Shown here piece after piece: positions 1 to 7,084 of a DNA stretch of 11,108 bases. This DNA is from Rhodothermia bacterium (GTDB lineage Bacteria; Bacteroidota; Rhodothermia; Balneolales; Natronogracilivirgulaceae). Positions within the stretch are counted from its first letter, which is position 1, and each line of letters starts with the position of its first letter. Both the position numbers and the translations under genes were made by a program. The notes beneath the pieces are model-generated. The model did not search any database. It was not told the DNA's origin and saw only the letters and a list, made by a program, of their open reading frames with translations. The stretch lies in the NCBI GenBank assembly GCA_007122185.1, contig SKUI01000106.1:1-11108 (forward strand), read 5' to 3'.

Positions 1-5
1 GATAC

Positions 6-93
6 GGAGAGATGCCGGAGTGGTCGAACGGGCTCGCCTGGAAAGCGAGTGTGCCCTAACCGGGTACCGAGGGTTCGAATCCCTCTCTCTCCG
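6..93 (+). tRNA. tRNA-Ser, anticodon GGA
   Basis: Complete serine tRNA that reads UCC and UCU codons. The acceptor stem pairs GGAGAGA (6-12) with TCTCTCC (86-92), with discriminator base G93. The anticodon stem CTCGC/GCGAG (33-37/45-49) closes the loop CTGGAAA, so the anticodon is GGA at 40-42. The T arm is GAGGG-TTCGAAT-CCCTC (69-85). A long variable arm lies between the anticodon and T stems, as expected for a class II serine tRNA. The 3' CCA is not encoded (C94 T95 C96 follows), so it must be added after transcription. The promoter lies outside the window. Confidence 0.97.
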
Positions 94-176
94 CTCCCAT
101 CCTGTGTCTGTGATCGCTCGCCTGCCCGCTCTATGACTCGTTGTGATTGTTGCAAATTGTCGGAAGTCAAAAAAAA

Positions 177-200
177 TGCCTACATTCAGGCAGGTTTCTT
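177..200 (+). terminator. Weak hairpin, possible end of the tRNA-Ser transcript
   Basis: TGCCT (177-181) can pair with AGGCA (188-192) around a six-base loop, followed by GGTTTCTT. A run of eight A's sits just before the stem. The stem is only 5 bp and the downstream T's are interrupted, so this is at best a weak intrinsic terminator for the tRNA, and it may be chance. Confidence 0.25.
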
Positions 201-226
201 ATCTACACAGTGAATATTTCTTACAA

Positions 227-273
227 CTTGAACCGATAAATAATGGTACAGGTTCAAGCATTGTTTTTTTTTT
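227..273 (+). terminator. 8-bp perfect inverted repeat followed by ten T's
   Basis: CTTGAACC (227-234) is a perfect inverted repeat of GGTTCAAG (251-258), separated by 16 bases. After CATTG comes an unbroken run of ten T's (264-273). On the + strand this is terminator-like: stem, then U-tract. The loop is long and the U-tract starts five bases after the stem, so it is not a textbook terminator. It could end read-through from the tRNA, act as an attenuator ahead of the lipoprotein gene (start at 353), or be an operator with the T-run as a promoter element. Confidence 0.35.
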
Positions 274-352
274 CAGACATTTTCCATAAACAGTTTGTCC
301 ATGACAGGGCTTTCGTTTGCGCCCTGCTGCATTTATCTCATCGTACAGTAAT

Positions 353-3300
353 ATGAAAAATTATCGGATCACTGTTGCAGCAGTATTCCTGTTTGTTGCC
401 TTTTCCTGCGAACGACCCTCCAGTCCGGATTTCAATCTGCAGCAGTCATTTGACATACCCCTGATAAAAAGTACGTCTTACAAGCTTATAGGGGACGGAA
501 AAGGGGCTATCATCGATACTACCAGTGAAAATTTCCGGGATCTGTTTCTGGTCGGGCAGGACCAGCTCGTATTCCTCTCTTCAGAGATTGATTTTGAAAT
601 CGGAGAACTGGACGACATCATTCCGGAAGTGGATATCGAGCCAACTGCCGTTGAAAGCGAAATCGGGACCCTCGAAATTGATGACTTTTCAGCCAGTTTT
701 GACACGCAGATAGGGAATATTAGCGGAGAACCAGAGGATCTGGACGATGAAGCGATGGAAATCGGTGATTTTGAAATCGAATTTAACGCTTCGGGTTCCG
801 CCGGTTTTGAAGAGATCACAGGGCTGGATCCTGATGATTTCAGTCCCGGTACTCCGGTTCCCGGCCCGGTTGACGAGACTCTCATTGTGCCATTGGATAC
901 CCCGGGATTTGTGCGTGCTGAAATCGAAAGCGGCGGAATGCTTTTTGTCTTCACCAACGACCTCGGATTTGACATCGGGAATGTTTCTGCCACCTTGCTA
1001 AGCAATTTCGACTCTGCTCCGGTACCGGTTGGAAATACGCTGGAATTTGGCCCCGTTCCTGACGGACAGTCTGTGGAAGCGAACATCCTTTTCGGAGCGG
1101 GCGATCTGCTTGAGACCATCCTGGCTTTTGAGGTGCAGATCCAGTGGCAATCCCAGGTTATGGCAAGCGAACCCGGAGAGATCACGGTCAGGTCGGAAGA
1201 GCAAAGACTGACCGTCCGAAGTGCCACCGGCAATATCAGGGCACAAGCGCTCAAACCGGATATTGAACCCATTTCCTCATCCAATCCCGATTTTGAATAC
1301 GCCATAGTTGCTGATGATGCCGGTCCAGGCGAGGCTTATCAGCTTGAGTTGCTTATCATCAACAACACACCGCTTGATCTTCAGGACAGTACACTGACCG
1401 CCATGCCGCAAATCACTTTGCTCAACTCGGACGGTGTCGTCCTGGATGAGCCAAAAGAGCTTGTAAACGTCACACGACCCGGGGCGGCAAGCCTTGAGCC
1501 CGATGATGCAGCCGAGGTGATATTGAATCTGGGCGGGCAGAAACTGACTGCCGAGCTGACCTATCAGATAAGCCTTGGAACCATTGGCGGCGAAGGGCTT
1601 ACAGTGGACAGGGATCAGTTCTTCCTGATCACATCCCGTACCAGTGAGCTGAAATTTGTGGAGGTGCGGTCCGACATCGACCCGCAGGAGAATATCACAA
1701 TTGAAGATACGGAAGAAGTGGAAGGTGATTTTGTGAATGCCGAGGTGGAGAAAGGTGAGCTGCGCCTGGAAATCAGCAATCAGACGGAAATCCCGCTTTT
1801 TATTGAGCATCTCAGACTTTTCAATGCGGAGTCATTTACTGCCAAGAACACCGGACGCTACTTTGTGTTTGGTTCCGACATTGCTGAAATTAACAATATT
1901 GAAATACCGCCCCTCGATAGTCGCACAGTTCTGGTTCCGCTGGAAAATACCGGAGTTTCCAACCGTATCTCGTACAGCGGAACGGCTTCCTCGCCGGGCA
2001 CCACCGAACCTGTGACCATCCGCGCAACAGACCTTATCATGACCGAAATGGAGGGTTCTGCACAACTCGGTTCGGCGTCCGCAGTTCTGAAATCCCAAAG
2101 CTTTTCCATTTCCGATGAGGTGGAATTTGAGGATGACGACTTTCGACTGACCAGCGAAGACCACTACGTGGAAATAGCTGGAGGTTTACTGAGGATACAA
2201 GAGATTGTCAACGACATCGACCTCGATATAGATACCCTGATTGTCTCTTTTCCCGGAATCAGGACAGACACCGATGGAAGCGGCCGATACCTGCCTTCGG
2301 ATTCCCTCTGGATCGAGTTCTCCGGCAGCAACCGGATACGGCGTGGTTCTGACCCCCGACCGCAACCGGAATTTTCCACTTCGCTTGAAAACGCGAGGAT
2401 CTACGCGCCGGATAACCGGTTGTCCTATAACGTTCACGCTGTGACCGAGGACACAAGGACTGCCGCCGGTGATGACAGCGTGCGGACCGTCATGGCATCG
2501 GATCGTTTTTCCGCATCTTTTGATATTGAAAATCTGACTCTCCGGACCGCATTCGGACAGGTACAGCGACGCGTGGAGTTCCTTGGCGAGGATGATGGTG
2601 ACGACGGTATCGTCGACTTGTTCAATGACAGGGAAGCGGAGATCACGGAAATCGAAGATCTGGAGGAGCTTGCCGAACGTCTTTCGGGTCTGCGACTGAT
2701 AAATCCCTCTTTTGACCTGATTTATGACACCAACCTGGGGGTCGAAGGAATTGTCATTGGTGCGATTCTGGGGATCAACAACAGGGGAGAGGAAGTGTTT
2801 CTTTCAGGCAAACCGGGTACGGACCGGGAAGTTGGTCCGGGCGACGACTATCAGAATCTGTATATGCGCGGAGTCCAGATCGCCCGAACCGATCTGGTCG
2901 CATTTCAGGTGAATCCGTCAGAGCAAATTGGTGAGGTAATCCGCAACCAGGTAATCCGTTTCGACTCCGAAACAGCCAACGTGGAGGATTTCCTGAGCAA
3001 CCTGCCTGTCGAAGTGCGTTTTATTGGAAAGATTGTCGTCAATCCGGATGAGCAGGACGGTTTTATTGTCAATCCGGTAGTATTTGATGCCCGCATGGGA
3101 ATCGATATTCCCATTAACCTGTCCACGGCCGATGGGAGCCCCGCTTCGTTCGAAGATACGATATCGGCGGATCTGTCGGACCTGCCGAAACCCGGAGACG
3201 ATACAAGAATAAGCGAAGCTGCCCTGTATGTTTCATATGAAAACGGCTTGCCGTTTGGCGCCGGAATGACCCTGGAGTTTCTCGACGAAAATGAGGAGCT

Positions 3301-3586
3301 GATTTTCTCAACAATGGGGCAGCCTTTGGATCCGGTCACTTTCCGTATTGATGCCGCCGAAGTACATTCCACAACCCGTTTTGTAGCCCGACCCAAAAAC
3401 GGCACCTCGGAAATACGGCTTGCCGAAGAGCACCTGGATCACCTCTACAGGACTCGCCATGTAAGACTGATTGGGGAACTTGCCACGAGCAGGGATGACA
3501 TATCAGGCGAAGTGAAAGTGCGAGCCGACGACTTTATTGGCATCAGCGTGAATGCCAGCTTTAAAACATCCATAAAGGTCAATTGA
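353..3586 (+). CDS. Very large acidic exported lipoprotein, function unknown
   Basis: A 1077-residue protein that I cannot assign to a named family. The ATG at 353 is preferred over an in-frame TTG at 317 because it puts a signal peptide at the N-terminus: basic MKNYR, a hydrophobic core, and a lipobox-like AFSC with Cys19 as the likely lipidated residue. The lipobox is imperfect (Phe at -2). The mature protein is rich in Asp/Glu and in short alternating hydrophobic stretches, suggesting a beta-sandwich-rich protein on the cell surface or the periplasmic face. Residues 80-145 carry a degenerate repeat built on (E/Q)IG at 82-84, 103-105, 119-121 and 136-138. An EF-hand-like loop, DTDGSGRYLPSD (639-650), might bind calcium. 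There is no Shine-Dalgarno sequence. The next gene follows almost without a gap, so the two are probably co-transcribed and may work together in the envelope. Coding potential is near certain; lipoprotein status is likely; the role is unknown. Confidence 0.85.
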   Translation: MKNYRITVAAVFLFVAFSCERPSSPDFNLQQSFDIPLIKSTSYKLIGDGKGAIIDTTSENFRDLFLVGQDQLVFLSSEIDFEIGELDDIIPEVDIEPTAVESEIGTLEIDDFSASFDTQIGNISGEPEDLDDEAMEIGDFEIEFNASGSAGFEEITGLDPDDFSPGTPVPGPVDETLIVPLDTPGFVRAEIESGGMLFVFTNDLGFDIGNVSATLLSNFDSAPVPVGNTLEFGPVPDGQSVEANILFGAGDLLETILAFEVQIQWQSQVMASEPGEITVRSEEQRLTVRSATGNIRAQALKPDIEPISSSNPDFEYAIVADDAGPGEAYQLELLIINNTPLDLQDSTLTAMPQITLLNSDGVVLDEPKELVNVTRPGAASLEPDDAAEVILNLGGQKLTAELTYQISLGTIGGEGLTVDRDQFFLITSRTSELKFVEVRSDIDPQENITIEDTEEVEGDFVNAEVEKGELRLEISNQTEIPLFIEHLRLFNAESFTAKNTGRYFVFGSDIAEINNIEIPPLDSRTVLVPLENTGVSNRISYSGTASSPGTTEPVTIRATDLIMTEMEGSAQLGSASAVLKSQSFSISDEVEFEDDDFRLTSEDHYVEIAGGLLRIQEIVNDIDLDIDTLIVSFPGIRTDTDGSGRYLPSDSLWIEFSGSNRIRRGSDPRPQPEFSTSLENARIYAPDNRLSYNVHAVTEDTRTAAGDDSVRTVMASDRFSASFDIENLTLRTAFGQVQRRVEFLGEDDGDDGIVDLFNDREAEITEIEDLEELAERLSGLRLINPSFDLIYDTNLGVEGIVIGAILGINNRGEEVFLSGKPGTDREVGPGDDYQNLYMRGVQIARTDLVAFQVNPSEQIGEVIRNQVIRFDSETANVEDFLSNLPVEVRFIGKIVVNPDEQDGFIVNPVVFDARMGIDIPINLSTADGSPASFEDTISADLSDLPKPGDDTRISEAALYVSYENGLPFGAGMTLEFLDENEELIFSTMGQPLDPVTFRIDAAEVHSTTRFVARPKNGTSEIRLAEEHLDHLYRTRHVRLIGELATSRDDISGEVKVRADDFIGISVNASFKTSIKVN

Positions 3587-3600
3587 ATATTCTGCCTATC

Positions 3601-5154
3601 ATGACCCGTACAGCAGCCAAAATTATTTGCTTTATTTCAGCGGTTATTCTGTTTTTAACGGCCATGCAACACATTGCCATGGCACAGGCCTTTCATGGTA
3701 CATCGGTAAATACAGCCCTGGGAGGAGGGGGAAGCGCCTACATCACGGGATATCACGCCGCTTTTATAAACCCGGCTAATCTCATGATCGGCGACCGTGA
3801 AACCAGAGTGAATTTCGGCATCATAGGGGGGATCCAGTCATCTGCCGGCGGCAGTCTCCTCAATATCGGACTGTACAACAGGCATTTCACCAAAGGGCAT
3901 ACCATTGATACCGAAAAGGCGCTCCTCATCTCCGACGACTGGTTCGGTGCCTGTCCGCGCTCCACTTCCAAGGCAGCTTTTGGTGTTGATGTGGTACCTC
4001 TTGGCGCGAGCTATCGAAGGGATGATATGGCGTTCAGCATTGCCGCACGTGCACGGACCCTTGGCAGCGCTGGTATGAGCAAGGGAATGTTCGAATTGGC
4101 ACTCACCGGCCTCAATACCGAAGTGTTCAGCGATCCCAAAAAAGTCAATTTCAATTCCGAGATGCTGGCCTTGTGGGAACTTTCATTCGGTTTTGCAATG
4201 CAGGTCTGGCAGAATACCGATCATCATGCCCCCGGATCCATGCGCGTATATGCCGGCGCAGCACCCAAAATTTTGTTTGGCCTCGGATATGCCAAATTGG
4301 GCCTGGAATCGCAGCTCCAGGTGACAGGACGCGAGCTGGAGTCAAGCGTAGTGCATGACTTTGAATATTACATCCTCACAACCGGCAACCTGACCGATGA
4401 CCTTACAGCGTACTATCAAGAGCGGCGGGTACGGGGAAACAAAGATGCCGTACTGGATGATTTTCTGGATGACGACTCCTTTTCGGATCTCGGAGGAATG
4501 CAGGGAGCAGGTCTCGGACTTGATATCGGGGCTACGTTCGAGTGGTATATGCAGGATGTCTCCCTGCCGGTCATCGGAACCGGGCCGCAGATCCTCAGGG
4601 CTTCCCTGTCCATCACCGATCTCGGCGGAATCAATTTCAAAAAGAACCCAGGCGCTTTCAGGGCCAGGGATATCTTCCTGTGGGATGGCCTTTCGGTTGA
4701 TTTCGATTACATAGACGAAGAGTTCGACGGTGACTTCTCGAATTACCTGGAATACGTCCTGGAAGACAGCATCGGCAGTGACATCTATGGCAATTTTGCG
4801 CCGCGTAATGTCAGCAACCACAGGATTGGGCTGACTCCCATGTTCCATCTCGGCGGATCCCTGACCATGGGCCAGCTTGGTGTGATGCTGGATGTGGGAA
4901 AGGGAATCAACAACCGCGGAGTTAACAGTCGCAGGTTCTATACCGCATTGGGTACGGAATATCGCATTATCAATGCTGTTCCGTTGCGATTAGGAGTGAG
5001 AGCGGGTGGATATTCCGCTATTAACCTGTCAGCCGGTACCGGCCTTGACCTGAAAAACTTCGAATTTTCCTTCGGGTTTATGGCCACACCGTCATCGGCC
5101 AGGGGCGGTATGAACCTGTCCGCTGCCTGGAGCGGGCTTGTGTTCCGGTTTTGA
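3601..5154 (+). CDS. Outer-membrane beta-barrel-like protein (DUF5723-like, tentative)
   Basis: A 517-residue exported protein. The ATG at 3601 gives a clean signal peptide: MTRTAAK, a hydrophobic core, then AMA before Gln29 as a probable signal peptidase I site. An in-frame TTG at 3583 overlaps the upstream TGA and would add six residues. The mature N-terminus has a Gly-rich NTALGGGGSAY stretch and then AAFINPANL. This NPA(N)L signature is common in Bacteroidota outer-membrane barrels of the PorV/DUF5723 type. The rest alternates Gly/aromatic beta-strand-like segments and ends in Phe (GLVFRF), as many outer-membrane barrels do. An acidic loop, DDFLDDD, lies near residues 286-292. The assignment to DUF5723 is from memory of the family's look and is tentative; that family has no known biochemical role. 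It is the second gene of the unit with the large lipoprotein and ends 20 bp from a convergent gene. Confidence 0.85.
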   Translation: MTRTAAKIICFISAVILFLTAMQHIAMAQAFHGTSVNTALGGGGSAYITGYHAAFINPANLMIGDRETRVNFGIIGGIQSSAGGSLLNIGLYNRHFTKGHTIDTEKALLISDDWFGACPRSTSKAAFGVDVVPLGASYRRDDMAFSIAARARTLGSAGMSKGMFELALTGLNTEVFSDPKKVNFNSEMLALWELSFGFAMQVWQNTDHHAPGSMRVYAGAAPKILFGLGYAKLGLESQLQVTGRELESSVVHDFEYYILTTGNLTDDLTAYYQERRVRGNKDAVLDDFLDDDSFSDLGGMQGAGLGLDIGATFEWYMQDVSLPVIGTGPQILRASLSITDLGGINFKKNPGAFRARDIFLWDGLSVDFDYIDEEFDGDFSNYLEYVLEDSIGSDIYGNFAPRNVSNHRIGLTPMFHLGGSLTMGQLGVMLDVGKGINNRGVNSRRFYTALGTEYRIINAVPLRLGVRAGGYSAINLSAGTGLDLKNFEFSFGFMATPSSARGGMNLSAAWSGLVFRF

Positions 5155-5174
5155 CCAGCTTGAACTTGAGATAT

Positions 5175-6317
5175 TTACCGCTCGTTCTCCTCTCTTGCTT
5201 TTTCCCGCAGCTCTTCCATACGCGAAAAACGGTAGAGGGATATTTCAAATGGCAGGTCTTTTTTCTCGGTAATGTGTGTCGCAAGGTGGGAAGCGACAAG
5301 TTCCGAGTAAAGCAACCCTTTTGAGCCTAATCCGGCATAAATGTAAAGCCCTTTCTGCGCAAAATGCTCCCCGGCTATGGGGAGACGGTCAGGTGTAGTG
5401 GCCCGGATTCCCGACCACTGACCGATGCGCTGGCAATGGGGATACAATTCCGGAAGCAGCTCCTTGAGCTTCTGATCGAGGAGGCCGGCGCCCTGCGCAT
5501 CAGGGTTTTCATCGTGGTAGTGGTGCTCATAGGTGCTGCCGACAGCGAGCGTGTGATCATCAACCGGCGCGATATATCCGTAAGCAGAAATAGCCGGAAA
5601 GCTACCGATATGCTCCGGACTATGATACACGGCAAGCTGACCCTTGACGGAATTGAGGGGAAGTTCGGTCCAGTATTTGTTTTCCCTTGCCTTGAAACCC
5701 GTGGCAATGACAAGATTAGGTGCCGAATAGGTGTTTTTTCTGTTTTTGAGCGTCCATTCATCCCCGTTGTCGATCCCGTTATCGATAGTATATGGCCCCC
5801 CGAAGACAAATGTGACACCCGATTCCTTCAGATAGCGAAAATACGCCTGAAGATATTCCGGAGTGCGGACCGTCTTGCCTTTGCTCATGAACAGCGCACC
5901 GGAGCACTCTTTCAGATAGGGAATACGCTTATTTACCTCGTCCGGCTGAAGCCACTCAATCCAACCCTTAGGCCAGCGCGTATGTTTCAGCGACAACCGG
6001 AAATTCTCGGCAAGATTTTCATCAATGGCGGGACGCAACACTCCTTTTTGCAATCTCAGGTTGGTATCCGAAACTGCAGAAAGCTGTTCCAACCGCTTTT
6101 CCAGCATCCTGAAGCAGGCTTCAGCATTCCAGACCATCCGGGCACGCTGGCCGGTTGCCGGATTTACCATCCCGGATGGCACGCCGGAGGCTCCACCGCC
6201 GATCTGGTTCGCTTCGTATACCAGTACTTTAAGGTTTTTGTTCTTTTCTACAAGTTGCGCTGCTGTTGATAGTCCAGCCAGGCCACCGCCTGCGATGATG
6301 ACATCGAATGTTTTCAT
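5175..6317 (-). CDS. FAD-dependent amine oxidoreductase, MnmC oxidase-domain-like
   Basis: A 380-residue flavoenzyme of the DAO (D-amino-acid oxidase / glycine oxidase) superfamily. The N-terminus has the Rossmann motif GGGLAG (Gly10, Gly12, Gly15) and the ribose-binding acid Glu35 in VYEA, followed by GGASG (41-45). The C-terminal part carries GIRATTPDRLPIAGE (303-317) and AGLGSKG (328-334), matching the second FAD-contact region of the family. The pattern GASGxPxGM...NPATGQ early on and (S)GxRATTPDRLP...GLGSKGL late on resembles the FAD domain of MnmC, which removes the carboxymethyl group from cmnm5(s2)U34 of tRNA. Here it would stand alone without the methyltransferase half. Other amine substrates (glycine, sarcosine, D-amino acids) remain possible. 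It is the last gene after pncB and pncA on the same strand, 75 bp after pncA, and converges with the gene on its other side. Its length is normal for a stand-alone DAO enzyme. Confidence 0.88.
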   Translation of the reverse strand: MKTFDVIIAGGGLAGLSTAAQLVEKNKNLKVLVYEANQIGGGASGVPSGMVNPATGQRARMVWNAEACFRMLEKRLEQLSAVSDTNLRLQKGVLRPAIDENLAENFRLSLKHTRWPKGWIEWLQPDEVNKRIPYLKECSGALFMSKGKTVRTPEYLQAYFRYLKESGVTFVFGGPYTIDNGIDNGDEWTLKNRKNTYSAPNLVIATGFKARENKYWTELPLNSVKGQLAVYHSPEHIGSFPAISAYGYIAPVDDHTLAVGSTYEHHYHDENPDAQGAGLLDQKLKELLPELYPHCQRIGQWSGIRATTPDRLPIAGEHFAQKGLYIYAGLGSKGLLYSELVASHLATHITEKKDLPFEISLYRFSRMEELREKAREENER

Positions 6318-6326
6318 GCTTTTTGT

Positions 6327-6344
6327 TTACAATTCTTCATCCAT
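6327..6344 (-). other. Five-codon ORF just before the oxidoreductase gene
   Basis: On the minus strand an ATG at 6344-6342 opens a five-codon reading frame (MDEEL) that ends with TAA at 6329-6327, nine bases before the oxidoreductase ATG. GGAG lies four bases upstream of this small ATG, one of the few Shine-Dalgarno-like placements in the window, while the real gene start has none nearby. It could be a translated leader or pure chance; such a short ORF is weak evidence alone. Confidence 0.2.
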
Positions 6345-6360
6345 AAATCTCCGTTTCCGG

Positions 6361-6389
6361 GTGCAGCCACAGGACTGCACGGCCTGTGG
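6361..6389 (-). promoter_or_regulatory. Two mutually exclusive hairpins between pncA and the oxidoreductase gene
   Basis: CCACAGG (6367-6373) pairs perfectly with CCTGTGG (6383-6389), giving a 7-bp stem with a nine-base loop that starts three bases after the pncA stop codon on the transcript. GTGCAG (6361-6366) also pairs perfectly with CTGCAC (6375-6380), giving a 6-bp stem. The two stems interlock, and the connecting loops (0, 1 and 2 bases) are too short for a pseudoknot, so only one should form at a time. No U-tract follows on the minus strand, so this is not an intrinsic terminator. It might be an mRNA processing or stability element or a switch; no known riboswitch class is recognised. 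Confidence 0.35.
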
Positions 6390-6392
6390 ACG

Positions 6393-7031
6393 CTATATTC
6401 GATGCAAAAGGGTGTCGGAGGTGAGCATCCGGGCCCCTGCTCCGATCATTTCCTGCCAAGCCAGTTCAAGGGAACCATCCAGATCAATCCCGCGGACAGC
6501 ATCTTCAACCACATTGACATGGAGGCCTTCTTTGATGGCATCCAAAACAGTCCATTTTACACAAAAATCTGCTGCCAATCCAGTCACATAAAGTGTATCG
6601 ATTTTTCTGTTCCGAAGATAGCCGGTCAGACCGGTGACTGTCTGCTGGTCATTCTCAAAGAAAGCGGAATAGGAATCTATGTGCTTGCGAAAACCCTTGC
6701 GCAGGATGAGCTGGCTTCGGCTGGTGTCCAGATCAGGATGAAATGCGGCCCCTTCTGTTTTCTGCACGCAGTGGTCCGGCCACAGGACCTGTTCCCCGTA
6801 GTCAACAGCAATCACATCATATGGGTCTTTACCCTCATGGGATGAAGCAAAAGAATGATGTCCGGCAGGATGCCAGTCCTGGGTATGGAGAACCACCTCG
6901 AATAATTCGGCAAGCCGGTTGATCACCGGTACCACCCGGTCCCCGTCAGGGACGGCCAAAGCTCCTCCAGGACAAAAATCATTTTGAACGTCGACGACCA
7001 GGAGTGCATCTGTTATTTTTTTTGAATTCAT
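6393..7031 (-). CDS. pncA: Nicotinamidase
   Basis: Hydrolyses nicotinamide to nicotinate and ammonia in the cytoplasm, the first step of nicotinamide salvage to NAD. It belongs to the isochorismatase-like hydrolase family. All three catalytic residues can be placed: Asp14 in VVDVQNDF, Lys112 in ILRKGF and the nucleophile Cys157 in GLAADFCVKW. Metal ligands are visible as Asp52 and His54 in QDWHPAGHHSF, with His58/His59 and His87 (WPDHC) completing the site. At 212 residues it is the usual length of bacterial PncA. The start is the ATG at 7031-7029; no Shine-Dalgarno sequence is present, only an A/T-rich leader. It lies 53 bp after pncB, whose enzyme uses its product, so the two are probably one transcript. 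No residue needed for activity appears to be missing. Confidence 0.97.
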   Translation of the reverse strand: MNSKKITDALLVVDVQNDFCPGGALAVPDGDRVVPVINRLAELFEVVLHTQDWHPAGHHSFASSHEGKDPYDVIAVDYGEQVLWPDHCVQKTEGAAFHPDLDTSRSQLILRKGFRKHIDSYSAFFENDQQTVTGLTGYLRNRKIDTLYVTGLAADFCVKWTVLDAIKEGLHVNVVEDAVRGIDLDGSLELAWQEMIGAGARMLTSDTLLHRI

Positions 7032-7084
7032 GATATTTATGTGTTTTGTCAGTGTTCATCCGGAATGTCCGCCATCTCACTGTC

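Larger units (their letters stand above)
94..352. other. Non-coding stretch between tRNA-Ser and the large lipoprotein gene
   Basis: This 259-bp stretch has no convincing gene. It becomes A/T-rich after about position 150, so it probably holds the end of the tRNA transcript and the promoter of the lipoprotein gene. Two possible hairpins in it are listed separately. No exact Bacteroidota-type TAnnTTTG promoter element was found; TTTG at 294-297 lacks TA at the right distance. Confidence 0.5.

Noticed and set aside
6..352. tRNA-Ser as an integration site for a genomic island
   Set aside because: No integrase, no second copy of the tRNA 3' end in the window, and the neighbouring genes look like ordinary core and envelope genes.
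478..1305. 275-codon open frame on the minus strand inside the large lipoprotein gene
   Set aside because: Ser/Pro-rich, no recognisable motif, and fully antisense to a better gene with a signal peptide; it is a mirror of its codon usage.
5155..5174. Bidirectional terminator between the converging genes
   Set aside because: The 20-bp gap has no stem with flanking A/T runs.
5367..5384. CTCCCC/GGGGAG inverted repeat with a six-base loop
   Set aside because: Lies within the conserved PIAGE region of the oxidoreductase coding sequence and has no T-tract; explained by the codons.
5364..6269. 301-codon + strand open frame across the oxidoreductase gene
   Set aside because: The opposite strand encodes clear FAD-binding motifs; this frame has no family features and is a shadow.
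7040..7070. Eight-codon ORF (MADIPDEH) between pncB and pncA on the minus strand
   Set aside because: No ribosome-binding site and nothing beyond chance expectation for a 53-bp gap.
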